This document shows positions 54,301-63,900 of a stretch of DNA of 64,000 nt, piece after piece; the first letter of the stretch is position 1, and every line of letters starts with the position of its first letter. This DNA is from Ustilago trichophora (Eukaryota; Basidiomycota; Ustilaginomycetes; Ustilaginales; Ustilaginaceae): positions 1,302,001-1,366,000 of the forward strand of contig OOIN01000006.1 in assembly GCA_900323505.1 (NCBI GenBank), given 5' to 3'. A program made the position numbers and the translations under genes. The notes under the pieces were generated by a model. That model was given only the letters and a program-made list of their open reading frames with translations, made no database searches and was not told where the DNA came from.

Positions 54301-54704
54301 CCACGACGCCCTCCTTCTCTACCTTTACCGAACCCTCCACCAGTGCCCCTACCACACTTGAAGCTTTGGCTGCAACGACATTTGAAAGCCCGCTTCGTCG
54401 CAGACCCTCATCTCGCTCTCGAACTCAACAATACCAATCATTCATCCAACTCTCCGACGACGAAGATTCACCTTCCTCCTCCCCTTCTTCGTCTTCCTCC
54501 TCATCTTCACCTTGTTCATCGTCTGTAGTTCTACCGAAGGGATCCGGCAAAAAGGACCTGACCAAAATGTTTGGCGCTTCCCAAGTCGATCTGGATCTCT
54601 CCCATCCGCCCACTTCTGCCGCTACGGCAAGGGAGGACAACAAAAGGTGGACCGCTAGTCTGGGCCGCAGTAGCGCAGCGAAGAAGCGTAGCGGCCTTTG
54701 GTAA
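51384..54704 (+). CDS. Ser-rich protein of unknown function with repeated PLPPLP motifs
   Basis: From ATG 51384 (MPSTSSAAQVETTPKAGPSR) the frame is 1106 codons; a second ATG at about 51465 (MSAKPTSKRNSLLGSISVAD) is also possible. The frame is open further left, but that sequence looks like CT/CA-rich leader. Most of the protein is disordered and Ser-rich. Ordered-looking parts are FAEIEELTAKLEANRPRSKT (about 183-202) and SPCLSEDGSIDWHCFVTGNY (about 262-281). Two near-copies of a proline motif occur at about 591-606 and 630-645 (SPFRMNSLPLPPLP and SPLRVNAMPLPPLP), with a third partial one (LPLPPARLDSLD) at about 677; these could bind SH3 or WW domains. The C-terminus is basic (KKRSGLW). I recognise no family. 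Confidence 0.82.
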   Translation: MPSTSSAAQVETTPKAGPSRFPISATTMSAKPTSKRNSLLGSISVADRAKKFQSESASVAPPSRPAKSCVRKTSSSPVTQPASVATSAASPSSSPLLPSSQASCSSSQAATSHNNDTAKQSNAVIKHARRISVSTPMHRRARSDASMIDPHFGHDASSSSSASSGSSSNVAATNPPTIRTTSFAEIEELTAKLEANRPRSKTLERPYRGRANSVLMQSIAEENMQLRLCSSTETIRGLNPAGSRASGIDARLALKESHVNFQVSPCLSEDGSIDWHCFVTGNYGVTASFDFRQPISITDLAFPISKRKQVYKSKLAKADSPTLNDEATWLEEELARCSSDEEDDEHNPYGAVRHSIDEEYLTPDGSPLLSPVNVMAPPPVEIMGLGIQDVSLLIPGEQKDAEKSADSLLEQVAMHEACIQTLRTLSHDEREQATAIASATNKRQQLHLGLPSMPDRRSSLVVPPQYPALRGVGSNGDFSATQSDSSALFGEDSYDASMSPMADMGHGAPSNDFSTDSAGERRASAASYLSTDSTASADLSIASHGSSLLFNAHLAAPGMERGGSADTAHSTRPSSIASSYCHDKAPIKPPRSPFRMNSLPLPPLPQEEACETPQLSHQSQVEAGLGKPLRSPLRVNAMPLPPLPHESAAAAAGKPRSSKESTRVLRQASRRKEGTDLPLPPARLDSLDAMVAAAPKEMQLKEEFPDRLLGDWMTAESPAVVEKHEEHGFSVEPVPLHKRIRKQDGTTYLPGLGEIVPPSPDVAANMTLSAQDIPIYPAALKRLGLEPSASMLSPTASAVVANGTGLTKSTTLKSKLSGRLGLSSKEDDSSSLGAGVKVERKVSESSLPNVLGRMRKSSGKNESRLSSAMTLTAAAELPAAWKDRIKRPSIDTRRPSLASLTSSSTHSSSASASSKISGAVQQRATATPLPTIQSHDSRSRSSLGFRKMLSSITGVESIPSSTTSTSTVNTTTTTTPSFSTFTEPSTSAPTTLEALAATTFESPLRRRPSSRSRTQQYQSFIQLSDDEDSPSSSPSSSSSSSSPCSSSVVLPKGSGKKDLTKMFGASQVDLDLSHPPTSAATAREDNKRWTASLGRSSAAKKRSGLW

Positions 54705-55029
54705 AGAGTCGGTGGATTGAAATGTTGGTATATAAACTCTAGTCTTTTGTTTCGCTTTTGTCGCTCTACTACTTTACTCTGTCGTTCTTTGTTTTGTCCT
54801 TGCATTTTGTTCTGCTCTCTGTTTTCCTTCCTTTGCTGTATTTGTAACTTGTTACCCGCTCTTTTCGAAACTTTGTCTTGTTTCTTCTCTGTCAAAGCTG
54901 TGCAGTGTAGTGTGTGGACAAGGGTATAATGTCATGAAGGGTATACTTCTAAAGTGCAGTACATAGGAAAAGCGCTTTTGAGCCAAAATCCAAGCTGTGC
55001 AGTTATCTCTTCGCTAGAGGCTGTGAATT
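54705..55029. other. Convergent intergenic region before ATG10
   Basis: No gene is supported in these 325 bp. The first 150 bp are T-rich, fitting the 3' untranslated region of the upstream gene. Confidence 0.45.
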
Positions 55030-55893
55030 TTAGCAGGCTCGCATCTCCACAGCAGACCCGCACAAAGTTATGAATGAGGATATGTACGCCCATCCCTCCT
55101 CCTCCTCATCCAGACCTCCTTCTGCTTCTTCGTAACCCTTGGATGGCTTGCTCCCTACCCCCAGCCCAATCTGATCCACCTGTGCGTCCTCTCCCAGCCT
55201 CCCATCTCCCTCCTCGCCCCGATGCCGCAAAAGCAAGCTGAGCGCGTCACTAGTCTGACAAGGATGCAGATGGAAGCAAGGCAATCCAATTCTCGGATGG
55301 TCGCCTACCGAAATAGCCCCCTCCAAACCTCGTCCCATCTCCCCCTCTTTCCCCTCCTCTTCTGGCAACGTACCGCCAGACCTGTGTACAATGTTGAGCT
55401 TTTTCAGCATGTCCAACGGTACCGGTTCGCCTGAAGAGGCGTTGGCGTGGAAGTGGAGAACTGGAACTTGCCATGTTTTGGCGTATGCTATTGTTTGTGT
55501 GATCGTTACCATCTCGGATCCTGTGTTTGATGCTTCCGAAGTGTCAGTATGGGGATCTGAGTCGTCGAGCTGGATGCTTTCAACATCGAGGTCAATCGAT
55601 GCAGAGGGAGACGGGGAACTGACGGCGGTGGCGGTGGTGGATGTGAGGAAGGTGAAAGTGCGATGGAGGCAAGCCGAAGCGTCAATCGTAGCCAAACCGA
55701 TGTTTACGGCTGGAAACCATTGCCACCCACGAGCATATGTGAGCCATCCCAAGTTTGACGCATCACAGGAAGCGAGTGCAGCATCCCTTTTGGCTAGATA
55801 TGCCCTCGCGTACTGTTCGAATTGGGGAGACGTTATCCTTGCTGCTTTCCCTACCTCCTTTGGATGGGTCGAGGTGGAGGGTGACATCGTCAT
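55030..55893 (-). CDS. ATG10: ATG10, E2-like conjugating enzyme of autophagy
   Basis: ATG10 transfers ATG12 to ATG5, needed to build the autophagosome. The chosen ATG at 55893 (MTMSPSTSTHPKEVGKAARI) gives 287 residues. The family signature is clear: WQVPVLHFHANASSGEPVPL (strand-strand-loop region), SVGDHPRIGLPCFHLHPCQT with the catalytic cysteine at about residue 212 in the HPC motif, and a C-terminal YISSFITLCGSAVEM helix. Ser/Thr-rich and Glu/Gly-rich inserts lengthen the protein. The frame is open upstream to 56172, but that part reads through the CT repeat and looks like leader. The gene is head-to-head with ATG18. Confidence 0.88.
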   Translation of the reverse strand: MTMSPSTSTHPKEVGKAARITSPQFEQYARAYLAKRDAALASCDASNLGWLTYARGWQWFPAVNIGLATIDASACLHRTFTFLTSTTATAVSSPSPSASIDLDVESIQLDDSDPHTDTSEASNTGSEMVTITQTIAYAKTWQVPVLHFHANASSGEPVPLDMLKKLNIVHRSGGTLPEEEGKEGEMGRGLEGAISVGDHPRIGLPCFHLHPCQTSDALSLLLRHRGEEGDGRLGEDAQVDQIGLGVGSKPSKGYEEAEGGLDEEEEGWAYISSFITLCGSAVEMRAC

Positions 55894-56561
55894 GTTTGTT
55901 CCAATCGATCGATCTTCCCCAGGGTTCACAAGAGAAGTGGAGGAAAGATGGGATGAGGATGCGGGGAGAAAGAGAGAGAGAGAGAGAGAGAGTGTGTGTG
56001 TTGGTGTTGCGGTGTTGGGCGGTGTTGGACCCTGACCTCGCCAAAAAGAAAAAAATCCCCGAAATGTTAGATCTAAATGAAGGAAAGGGAATCGTGACGG
56101 ATCGGGATAAAGAGAACGCGGCTGAGCTGGTGCGTGCGTGTTGCTTGCACAGAGGAGAGGGCACGAGCCCACTCCAACAAGTCTCCGTCGCTCTCCACTT
56201 TCACATCAGACCTCCATCTTGATCCCTATCTTTGGCCACAACACACAGAAACTCACTCACGCAAGCATCACATTTCAATTGCAAATCCATCCAACTCGGC
56301 GAGAACGATCTTCGAACAAGTCGCGGTAACGAACATCGTGGGATAGAACTCTCAAAGGCGACATTCCCACTGTTGATCTGGTGTTTGGACGTGCAATCCA
56401 TCCGTTCATCGTGGCAGTACGGCTTTCGTCGAGGACACCATCCGTTTGGCAGCTTGAGAGCTCGCAATCCTCATCAGCACCAATCGAAATCCTAACACTC
56501 TTTCACAGCATCAACGCATCTATCTGAATCCACCACTTCCCACTCTCGGGCTTTCTCCACA
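55894..56561. promoter_or_regulatory. Shared divergent promoter region of ATG10 and ATG18
   Basis: This 668-bp region separates the two autophagy start codons. A GA repeat at about 55968-55992 followed by GT units reads as CA/CT on the ATG10 strand. No coding region is supported. Confidence 0.6.
55968..56002. repeat. (GA)n-(GT)n microsatellite in ATG10 leader
   Basis: About 12 GA units followed by about four GT units are seen directly, 75-110 nt upstream of the ATG10 start codon. Confidence 0.92.
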
Positions 56562-57980
56562 ATGTCGACCCCGTCCCTCCCAACCAAAGCGTCAAACGCA
56601 TTACTCAGCGTCAACTTTAACCAGGACCATTCCTGTGTTGCTGTCGGTACACGCGATGGCTACTCGATCACCAACTGTGAACCCTTTGGGCGCGTCTACA
56701 CAAACGCCTCTGGTCCGACATCTTTGGTTGAGATGCTATTCTGCACCTCTCTCGTTGCACTCGTCGCCACGTCGGATTCAGACCCTAAGAGCAACGCTTC
56801 ACCGAGGCGATTGCAGATCGTCAACACCAAGCGACAATCTGTGATCTGCGAGCTGCTCTTCCCCACCGCTATCCTCGGTGTCAAGCTCAACAGGAGGAGG
56901 TTGGTGGTGGTACTGGAGCAGGAGATTTACATCTACGACATTAGCAACATGAAGCTGCTCCATACCATCGAGACGTCGCCCAACCCGATGGCTATCTGCG
57001 CACTCAGTCCCAGTAGCGAGAATTGCTACTTGGCGTATCCTAGCCCCGTGCCTAGCCCGACTAGTCCATTCGCCAATAGTGCCGGGGGCTCCGGTGGTGG
57101 TGGTGCAGGCTCGAGCGGTGGAGCTGCTGGTGGGCCAAGTGGAGGAGACGTACTCATCTTTGACCTCCTCTCGCTCTCTGTGACAAACGTGATTCAGGCG
57201 CACAAGACACCCATCTCTGCCCTTGCGCTCAACTCTACCGGCACACTCCTTGCCACGGCCTCCGATAAAGGAACCGTCATTCGTGTATTCTCGGTCCCCG
57301 CAGCGCAAAAGCTACATCAATTTAGGAGAGGATCTTATGCAGCCCGCATCTACAGCCTCAACTTCAACGCCGTCAGCACCCTCCTAGCGGTCAGTTCAGA
57401 CACGGAAACCGTCCACATCTTCAAACTCTCCTCCAATCCCAAATCCCAAACCAGCCCATCACTCGCCTCGTTCGACGCCAACTCCGACACATCTTCACCT
57501 CCTGGATCCACCAACAACGGCGTCGGTGGAGGTCGAGTGGGAGGATACGAGGCATTCATGGGTGGCGGCGGCGGGGCTGGCAAAGGTCGAAAATCTGCCT
57601 CTTCTTCTACATCTTCCTCGGGAGGCGGCATCTCTGGAACGCTGCGCCGAAGAAGCATGGCGCTCGGGAGGGGGATTACGGGATCAGTCGGTGGATATCT
57701 GCCAAACAGTTTGACAGAGATGTGGGAACCGAGCAGAGATTTCGCCTTTCTCAAATTGCCAACCCAAGGCGTGAGCAGTGTTGTGGCTCTGAGCGCCACA
57801 ACACCCCATGTGATGGTGGTGACGAGTGAAGGCTATTTTTACAGCTACAATATCGATTTGGAACATGGAGGCGAGTGCGTTTTGATGAAGCGTAAGTGCA
57901 ACTTTACCCCCGAACTTTTCGCGACTGTCCCCCAAGACAAGCTCTCTCCGCTTCTCCACGAGGAGCATGAATGGAGGTGA
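56562..57980 (+). CDS. ATG18: ATG18 (WIPI family PROPPIN), phosphoinositide-binding autophagy protein
   Basis: ATG18 is a seven-bladed propeller that binds PI3P and PI(3,5)P2 at autophagic and vacuolar membranes. The frame starts [20 protein letters not shown] and has 472 residues. Family marks include [20 protein letters not shown], the blade segments [20 protein letters not shown] and [20 protein letters not shown], the [20 protein letters not shown] blade, and the diagnostic FRRG at residues 254-257 within [18 protein letters not shown]. Gly/Ser-rich loops are inserted at about 168-193 and 307-370. It lies divergently next to ATG10. No intron is needed. Confidence 0.95.
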   Translation: MSTPSLPTKASNALLSVNFNQDHSCVAVGTRDGYSITNCEPFGRVYTNASGPTSLVEMLFCTSLVALVATSDSDPKSNASPRRLQIVNTKRQSVICELLFPTAILGVKLNRRRLVVVLEQEIYIYDISNMKLLHTIETSPNPMAICALSPSSENCYLAYPSPVPSPTSPFANSAGGSGGGGAGSSGGAAGGPSGGDVLIFDLLSLSVTNVIQAHKTPISALALNSTGTLLATASDKGTVIRVFSVPAAQKLHQFRRGSYAARIYSLNFNAVSTLLAVSSDTETVHIFKLSSNPKSQTSPSLASFDANSDTSSPPGSTNNGVGGGRVGGYEAFMGGGGGAGKGRKSASSSTSSSGGGISGTLRRRSMALGRGITGSVGGYLPNSLTEMWEPSRDFAFLKLPTQGVSSVVALSATTPHVMVVTSEGYFYSYNIDLEHGGECVLMKRKCNFTPELFATVPQDKLSPLLHEEHEWR

Positions 57981-58248
57981 GAGAGAGAGGGGCGGGAGAA
58001 ATCAGATCGAGACAAGGGAAACGATGCTGACATCCACTTTTGCTTTGCATGACTATAAGAGTATTCGTTGCTCGATGGCGACCCGGACACACCATCTGGA
58101 GGCACCTCCAACGGCGACTGAAAGCAGACACCTTCCTCTTCCTCCTCCTCATCCCTTCAATTTATGCGTATCCGCCGTCGTTTCTAATCCAGTCACACAT
58201 TCTCTCTTCTTCTGTGAGGGTATCGATCATTTCGCTCCAAGTCGAGGT

Positions 58249-59124
58249 TTAAACCTTCTGAGCGCGTTCAAGCCTAGCCACCTGTTGTTCGAGATGCAAC
58301 ACTTGCTGGTCTAGCATTGTGAATGCTTTGCTGAGTGTTTCGGTCTGCGAATCGCACCATATGAAAGGATCAGTTAGCATATTAAATTCTGGTCTTTCAA
58401 AGAGGGTGGTGAAGGACGTACGTAATGGCTCCAGTTTTGGATTAGGGTTAGGACGTTTTGATGGAGAAGTGATAGTTTGAGGGTATCTATCGAGGCTTGT
58501 TGGTGAGCGAGGGATAGGGATTTGGAGTGGGTTTGGAGTGTGCCTATGGTGAGAGGATGAAAAAAGGTGAGATGGTGAGGGATGGTGTTGAGTAGTGTGG
58601 ATTAAGAGGGTGGACTTACGAGAGAGGGTTTTGCTATTCCGATCATCTAGGACGGCTCGATCTTGGATGAGTGTTTGGATCGATTCCAAGGAGTGTAGGG
58701 AAGAGATGAGTTCGTCTTGTTGGCTTAGGAGGTATATTGCCTGTTGGGCTGGATCGCATCTTGTACTGGGCTCGGTGCTTGAGGTGGCAAGTGGGGCTGC
58801 AAGTGGAGAGAGGAGAGAGGAATAGGTTTCCCAATCGTCAAGTAGACGCGTGAGAGGTTTGCCTGTTTTGCTTTTCACCGTTTCCAACTGCGACATGAGA
58901 CTCGTGAGTCGTACAAGGATCGGATCATTCGAGCAAAGGGAGGGATGGGATGGGTTGGGTGAGGATCCGTATACAAAGTGATTCAAGGTGTCGATTCGAA
59001 GTGCGACGGAGGTGGTCGGTGAAATTGGGGTTATTGCTGGTGGTGGTGGGGGTGTGGTGGTGTGCGAGGTTGATGTTGCGACTGTGGCGGTTGGTGAAGG
59101 TTCGACGTGTGGATTTGACGACAT
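58249..59124 (-). CDS. Dynactin p24/DCTN3-like coiled-coil protein, three exons
   Basis: Exons are 59124-58620, 58543-58422 and 58344-58249, giving 240 residues. The introns are 76 and 77 nt (GTAAGT and GTACGT donors; CATAG and CGCAG acceptors), and the second has a branch-like GCTAAC. Splicing joins NSKTLS to RTLQTHSKSLSLAHQQASID and NVLTLIQNWSHY to TETLSKAFTMLDQQVLHLEQ, making continuous helical sequence ending in a heptad pattern (LHLEQQVARLERAQKV). The early motif ALRIDTLNHFVYG resembles the start of dynactin subunit 3 proteins. The N-terminus is Thr/Pro-rich. The assignment to dynactin is by overall pattern and could be wrong; another small coiled-coil protein is possible. Confidence 0.7.
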   Translation of the reverse strand: MSSNPHVEPSPTATVATSTSHTTTPPPPPAITPISPTTSVALRIDTLNHFVYGSSPNPSHPSLCSNDPILVRLTSLMSQLETVKSKTGKPLTRLLDDWETYSSLLSPLAAPLATSSTEPSTRCDPAQQAIYLLSQQDELISSLHSLESIQTLIQDRAVLDDRNSKTLSRKSTLLIHTTQHHPSPSHLFSSSHHRHTPNPLQIPIPRSPTSLDRYPQTITSPSKRPNPNPKLEPLRTSFTTLFERPEFNMLTDPFIWCDSQTETLSKAFTMLDQQVLHLEQQVARLERAQKV

Positions 59125-59465
59125 TTTGAAGTTCGACTATCTGCACTGTGGACGTGCGAGTTGCTCGTTGGTGCTCTCCCAGGCGTTTGGATGAGAGAGA
59201 TATGGAAAGTGATGGTATGCGATGATAGTGTTGGTCAAAGATGAAACTTGTCGCGTTGTGCCCTGTGCACGAATGCGTGTGCGGATAGATCAACACCCGA
59301 TTCCCGTCCCCACCATCCCCACCTTTCACCACCATCCTCTCTCATACATCATTCGTTCTTACACATTCGAACACCACAAGAATTGAGCATAACTAAGCAC
59401 ATATACGACATACAACAAAAGTAGAAAAACAAACAGTGTGTTGTGTAAATAATCAGCACAAGCGA
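59125..59465. other. Intergenic region between two tandem minus-strand genes
   Basis: No gene is supported in these 341 bp; it should hold the promoter of the dynactin-like gene and the 3' region of the cyclodeaminase-like gene. Confidence 0.45.
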
Positions 59466-60647
59466 TCAAAAACCAACCATACATCCAACACCTTGCCCAG
59501 CTACAGCAACTACCAACTTTGTCATCTCTACATCTTGCAATCCAACTCCTACGCTTTTAAACACACTTGTCCATCCCGCTTCTCCTTCAGCTCGATCTGG
59601 TTCCCACATCTCAGCTCTCTTCTCTACCTCCTTCAACCACTCTTGCTCTTCTACTTTTCCAGCTTCTGTAGACGGAAGCAACGTTGCGATCTCCACCAGC
59701 GCGTTCAACTCTTCCGTCCCTAGAGCCTGTAACAAGCATCCTGCCTCCTGTATGCACGCCTCCTTGCTGTCTACCAACAACCTTGCATCCCTGCAGACGT
59801 GTCGAACCAAACCGGGAGGCAACTCGCACATGCTAGGTTTGTAACTTCCCACTGCGCAAATGTGCCTTCTCCCCCCATCCCCTCCGAATCTTTCAAGATC
59901 GCCAAACAGGGGTTGGGTGGAAGGCGTGCATGTAAAGATCAATTGAGCTTTGTTCACTGCTTGCTGTACTTGGTGTTGTTGTATCTTGGCGTTGAGGAAT
60001 GTAATTCGAGGTGAAGGGAGAGAGGTTGGTAGAGATTCGAGGAGGGTTAAGAAGGAGGATTGTTTCTCGGTAAGCTGGTCGGGAGTGAGCTCTCTATGTG
60101 TCCCCACAGCCACTACGACGTTTTGGATGGATGTAAAGTAACGCAGATGCAGCCATAGGTGGAAAACTGCTTGTGCTCCATCTCCAAACACTACCACCCG
60201 TTTCACCGTCCCTTTCACCACCCCCAGCGCCACCACCGAGCTGAGTAGCGATCCAGCAGCAGTCCTGATCGCAGTTAGACAGGTCGAATTGACCACATGT
60301 GTAACTTGACCTGTTGTATCGCTAAACAAGAGGTTGACTCCCGCAATGCCGGATAAGGGAGGTTTGGGGACCGAGACACATTTAATGACACTTCCTCCTC
60401 CCTCGAGAGGAGATGTTCGTGCTGGCATGAAGAGTTGGGTGTGCCAAGGCGTGCTGAGCGAAAGTCGGGTCGGACATTGCGCAAGATCGGAAGGTGAAGG
60501 TGGGCAAGAGGAGGAGGAGGAGGAGGAGGAGGAGGAGGAGGGTAAAAGGGATAGAAACGCGACAGCTTGCGAACGAAGTAAGGAGGCGATTGTGAGTTGG
60601 GGGATGATGTGACTTCTTATGTCGGCGTCAGAGATGATCCGTATCAT
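59466..60647 (-). CDS. Ornithine cyclodeaminase / mu-crystallin family protein
   Basis: The 393-residue frame starts MIRIISDADIRSHIIPQLTI, as expected for this family. The fold-specific parts are present: TPWHTQLFMPAR (substrate side), AGVNLLFSDTTGQVTHVVN, TAIRTAAGSLL, the NAD(P)-binding glycine motif VVVFGDGAQAVFHLWLHLRY, and LVDSKEACIQEAGCLLQAL. A run of eleven serines is inserted near residue 38-48. The segment where true ornithine cyclodeaminases carry a catalytic Asp (GGDCPGK-type) reads AVGSYKPSMCEL, so this is probably a family member with another reaction, such as an imine reductase or amino-acid dehydrogenase. Despite the arginase in the same window, the two genes are far apart and no link is shown. 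Confidence 0.88.
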   Translation of the reverse strand: MIRIISDADIRSHIIPQLTIASLLRSQAVAFLSLLPSSSSSSSSSSSCPPSPSDLAQCPTRLSLSTPWHTQLFMPARTSPLEGGGSVIKCVSVPKPPLSGIAGVNLLFSDTTGQVTHVVNSTCLTAIRTAAGSLLSSVVALGVVKGTVKRVVVFGDGAQAVFHLWLHLRYFTSIQNVVVAVGTHRELTPDQLTEKQSSFLTLLESLPTSLPSPRITFLNAKIQQHQVQQAVNKAQLIFTCTPSTQPLFGDLERFGGDGGRRHICAVGSYKPSMCELPPGLVRHVCRDARLLVDSKEACIQEAGCLLQALGTEELNALVEIATLLPSTEAGKVEEQEWLKEVEKRAEMWEPDRAEGEAGWTSVFKSVGVGLQDVEMTKLVVAVAGQGVGCMVGF

Positions 60648-60942
60648 GGTGAGAAGTGGGCTCGAGTATGAGAGTTATATGGGAATGATAGGAATGAGGA
60701 GGAGGGGAGGAAAGAAGAAATGCAAGATGGTTAATGGTGGTAGGTGCACCCTGAGCGAGGACCCTGAGACCGAGTCACGAGAATACACCGGATTAGAAGC
60801 CGACCTCTTCCCCGCAAATCCACACCTCACACCATCTCACATACACAACTACTTAACATACACATATTGCTTCACAGACGCCTTTTGAACATCTTCTAAA
60901 CTATTGCCATTTACTTCTCCTCTCCCCTCCTCCTCCTCCTCG

Positions 60943-63900
60943 TTACAACACTCCCTCGGTCAACCGCTGATACATATCGTACAACCTGGTAAACGCGCTT
61001 CCCGCACTGCTCAGAATCAACCTATCCACAAATTCATCGCACTGCGTCTGGCTCAGCGCCAACTGGAATCGATCCCTCAAGTTGCCCGCCGTCAGATCTC
61101 CCAATGCAAAGCACGGCAGCTTGCTATCCTTGGCCATGAGTTCCACCAGCATAATGATCCTCTCTGCATGCTTCCGAACATCTCGGAACCCTTGCCGCAT
61201 GAGTTGTTTAAACTCTTCAAACTTGGCACTTTCCAATCCGCCCAAAATGTCAATGTACTCTTGCGGCATCTTGAAAGGTGCAGCTTCGAATCCTACGCCT
61301 CCGGGAGAGATGCCAAGCATGAAACCGAAATCGATATGGATCAGTCGGCCGTGGTCGTCGACGAGAATGTTGCCGTTGTGTCGATCCTTGATCTGGAGCA
61401 GGTACGAGATGATGGAATAGCCGGCAAGCGATTCCATGAATCGATCGCGAGCGGCGTTGAACGAGGATGAGGTGGAAGGTCCATAGGCCGCAAGGAAGTG
61501 GTCGTAGAGGGTGTAACCGGATGCTTTGTCCTCTTCACTCATGCGAGAATAGGCCTCCTTCTTGATCGAGTGGACAGATACCGCATCCGTGATGGTTTCC
61601 ATCAATCCGCTGTTCTCCGAAGTCACGAGGATCCTGAAGTAGCGAACCCAACACTTGCTTCCCGTTTCCTGCCAGATTCGGCCAAATTCGTTGATCAGCT
61701 GTACCGCCAACTGTTCCTGCCGCAAGTCAGCACCCGTCTTGACGATGACGGAAAACACATCCCAATTCGCCAGGTGACCATATGGCGAAGATGCGCGGAT
61801 ACGTTGCTTCTTGGCTGCCCAACTCTCGCTAAACATGGCCGCGGAGGGATCATCTTTATTGACCGCACGCAGAACCGCTTCTTCTTCGTCCTCGGCCATC
61901 TGGCCCGATTTTTTGCGGATGCGCGAGGCGGTGACGTTGCGGCCACCCGTCTTCATGCGACGCATACGTTCTTCCTCCAGCGCCATCATCTCCTCCATGA
62001 TTCTCTTGCGGATCGCTTCCGTTTCCGCGTGGACCAGACGAGAGCTCTGCCCTGCGCCGCCACCCCCGCCGACCATGGCGCGGGTGGGGTCGATACTGGT
62101 TCGAACATGGGTGGAAACGCCAGCAGAACCTTGGCCAATCTCAGACTTGTCGCCCGCCCCTCCCCCTGCACCACCAGCCGGGGTGGAAGGAGAGTACCAG
62201 TTGGTGGGGACGATCCACGAGCTCCAGCCGCCTTGAGCGTTGGAGGACAGATTGGGGCCGTAGTTGATGATGGCTTGCGCTTTGGATGCATTGGTGCTCT
62301 TGTTGAGCTGGGAGAGCATGACGGCTGCTGTGCGCATACGTTGGGCATATTCGTCTAGCGAAAACTCTTTCATCGGGCGATGACCGGCTGCTAGACCATC
62401 TGAATCGCCGTTGACGCCGCCCTTGCCAGAGGCTGTACCGGCGGAAGAAGAGCCGGAAGGGGCGGATGTCCAGGCAGCTGTATCGTGCATGCGGTTTCGA
62501 GAGGCGAGGTCTTCTTCTTCATCATCAGAGGAGGAAGAGTTGCGCTCGCCGCCAAACCCGGCGAGGTCGGAGCCGTACATTTGCTCTGTGAGGTCGATCT
62601 CTTCGCCGCTCTCCTGCGGCATGTTCTTGTCGCTCAATGATGCCTTCTCGGCTGAACCCTCAGCAAGCGCAGCTGAAACAATATCGTCCTCTTGGTGCTC
62701 AACAGTGGGAGTGAGTGGTTGCGAGATGGGTTTGGGCGTGCTGGACCTGGTCGCAACGTTGACATCATCCTCTGTCATCAAGACTCGGACACCGTCTTGA
62801 GCATTTGCAGCTTCAGCCGCAGCTGCGTCAGGAGTACCGATGCGAGTGTTTGCATCGGGATCTGAGGCTTGGCGTGCATGCTCGTTGGCAGATTGAACAA
62901 ACGACGACCTGCCCGAAGAAGCAGCCACCTTGCGTCTGCGCACATCCTCTTCTGTCACGAGACGACGCAGGGTTTCCCTGTTCTGTCTACGATCAGGATC
63001 AAAGTCAAGATCGTTGTTGAGCACCTCGACATGCAGCAAGAAGGGCACGCGGTCGGCCGAATTGAGAACCACAGCTTCACTAGGGTTGATACGAATGACA
63101 CGATGATGTCTGCTTGGCTGTGCTCTACCTGATGTGGATGCCGCATCCTTGTCGTCGGCGGTGCACCAGAGCGGGAAGCAGACGTCGGCAGGGAGCTTGT
63201 GGTTGAGTGCGGTGAGCTCTGCTCGGAGCGCCGAGAGTCGAGCTGGCTTGGGGAGCAAGAGCAGACGAGCCGAGATGTCTTGCAAGGAGAGCAGGAATTG
63301 GGTCTGCACCTTGCAGTAGTTGGAGCGAAGCAGGCTGCGACGTGCTTCGACATTGTACAGCGTGAGGATGGCTTCGGTCTTTGCTGCCGATTGGTTGAGT
63401 GCAGCTGATGAGGCAAAGGGAGAAGAGATGCTTCCGCGTGTCGAGACGAGATTGGGCACGGAGCGGGAAGAGGCGGCTTGCTGACTGAAAGAGGTGAGCT
63501 GGCGATGCTTTTGGGGAGACCAGGGAGGAGGTGAAGTGGTTGTTGGGTGCTTATTCTTGGCAGAAGCCGAAGAGGCATTGTTGTTGAAGTGAGGGTCTTG
63601 AGCTTGGCCGAATACTTCACCGACAGCAGCGGCAGCTTTGCCCTTGAAGTCGTTGAAGCCAGCGTTGAATCCGGCAGCAAAGGTTGCGAATGGGTTATCG
63701 AGTTTCTTGGCGGCCTCAGCAGCAGGCAAGGATCCGCCTGAGGTGACTTCTTTGTTGGTGGTCGCGGACGCAGTTGCGCCAGACTTTGCAGATGGCGTTG
63801 GTGTGTCTTTGGGCGGTGGAAGAGGAGCGGTCTCTGATCGGGACATGGACACGGAGGAAGCCATCTTGACCAATGAGCCGGCGAGGGAAGTGAAACTTGA

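Noticed and set aside
55894..56172. N-terminal extension of ATG10
   Set aside because: It crosses the CT/CA repeat and lacks conserved sequence; the internal ATG at 55893 is better.
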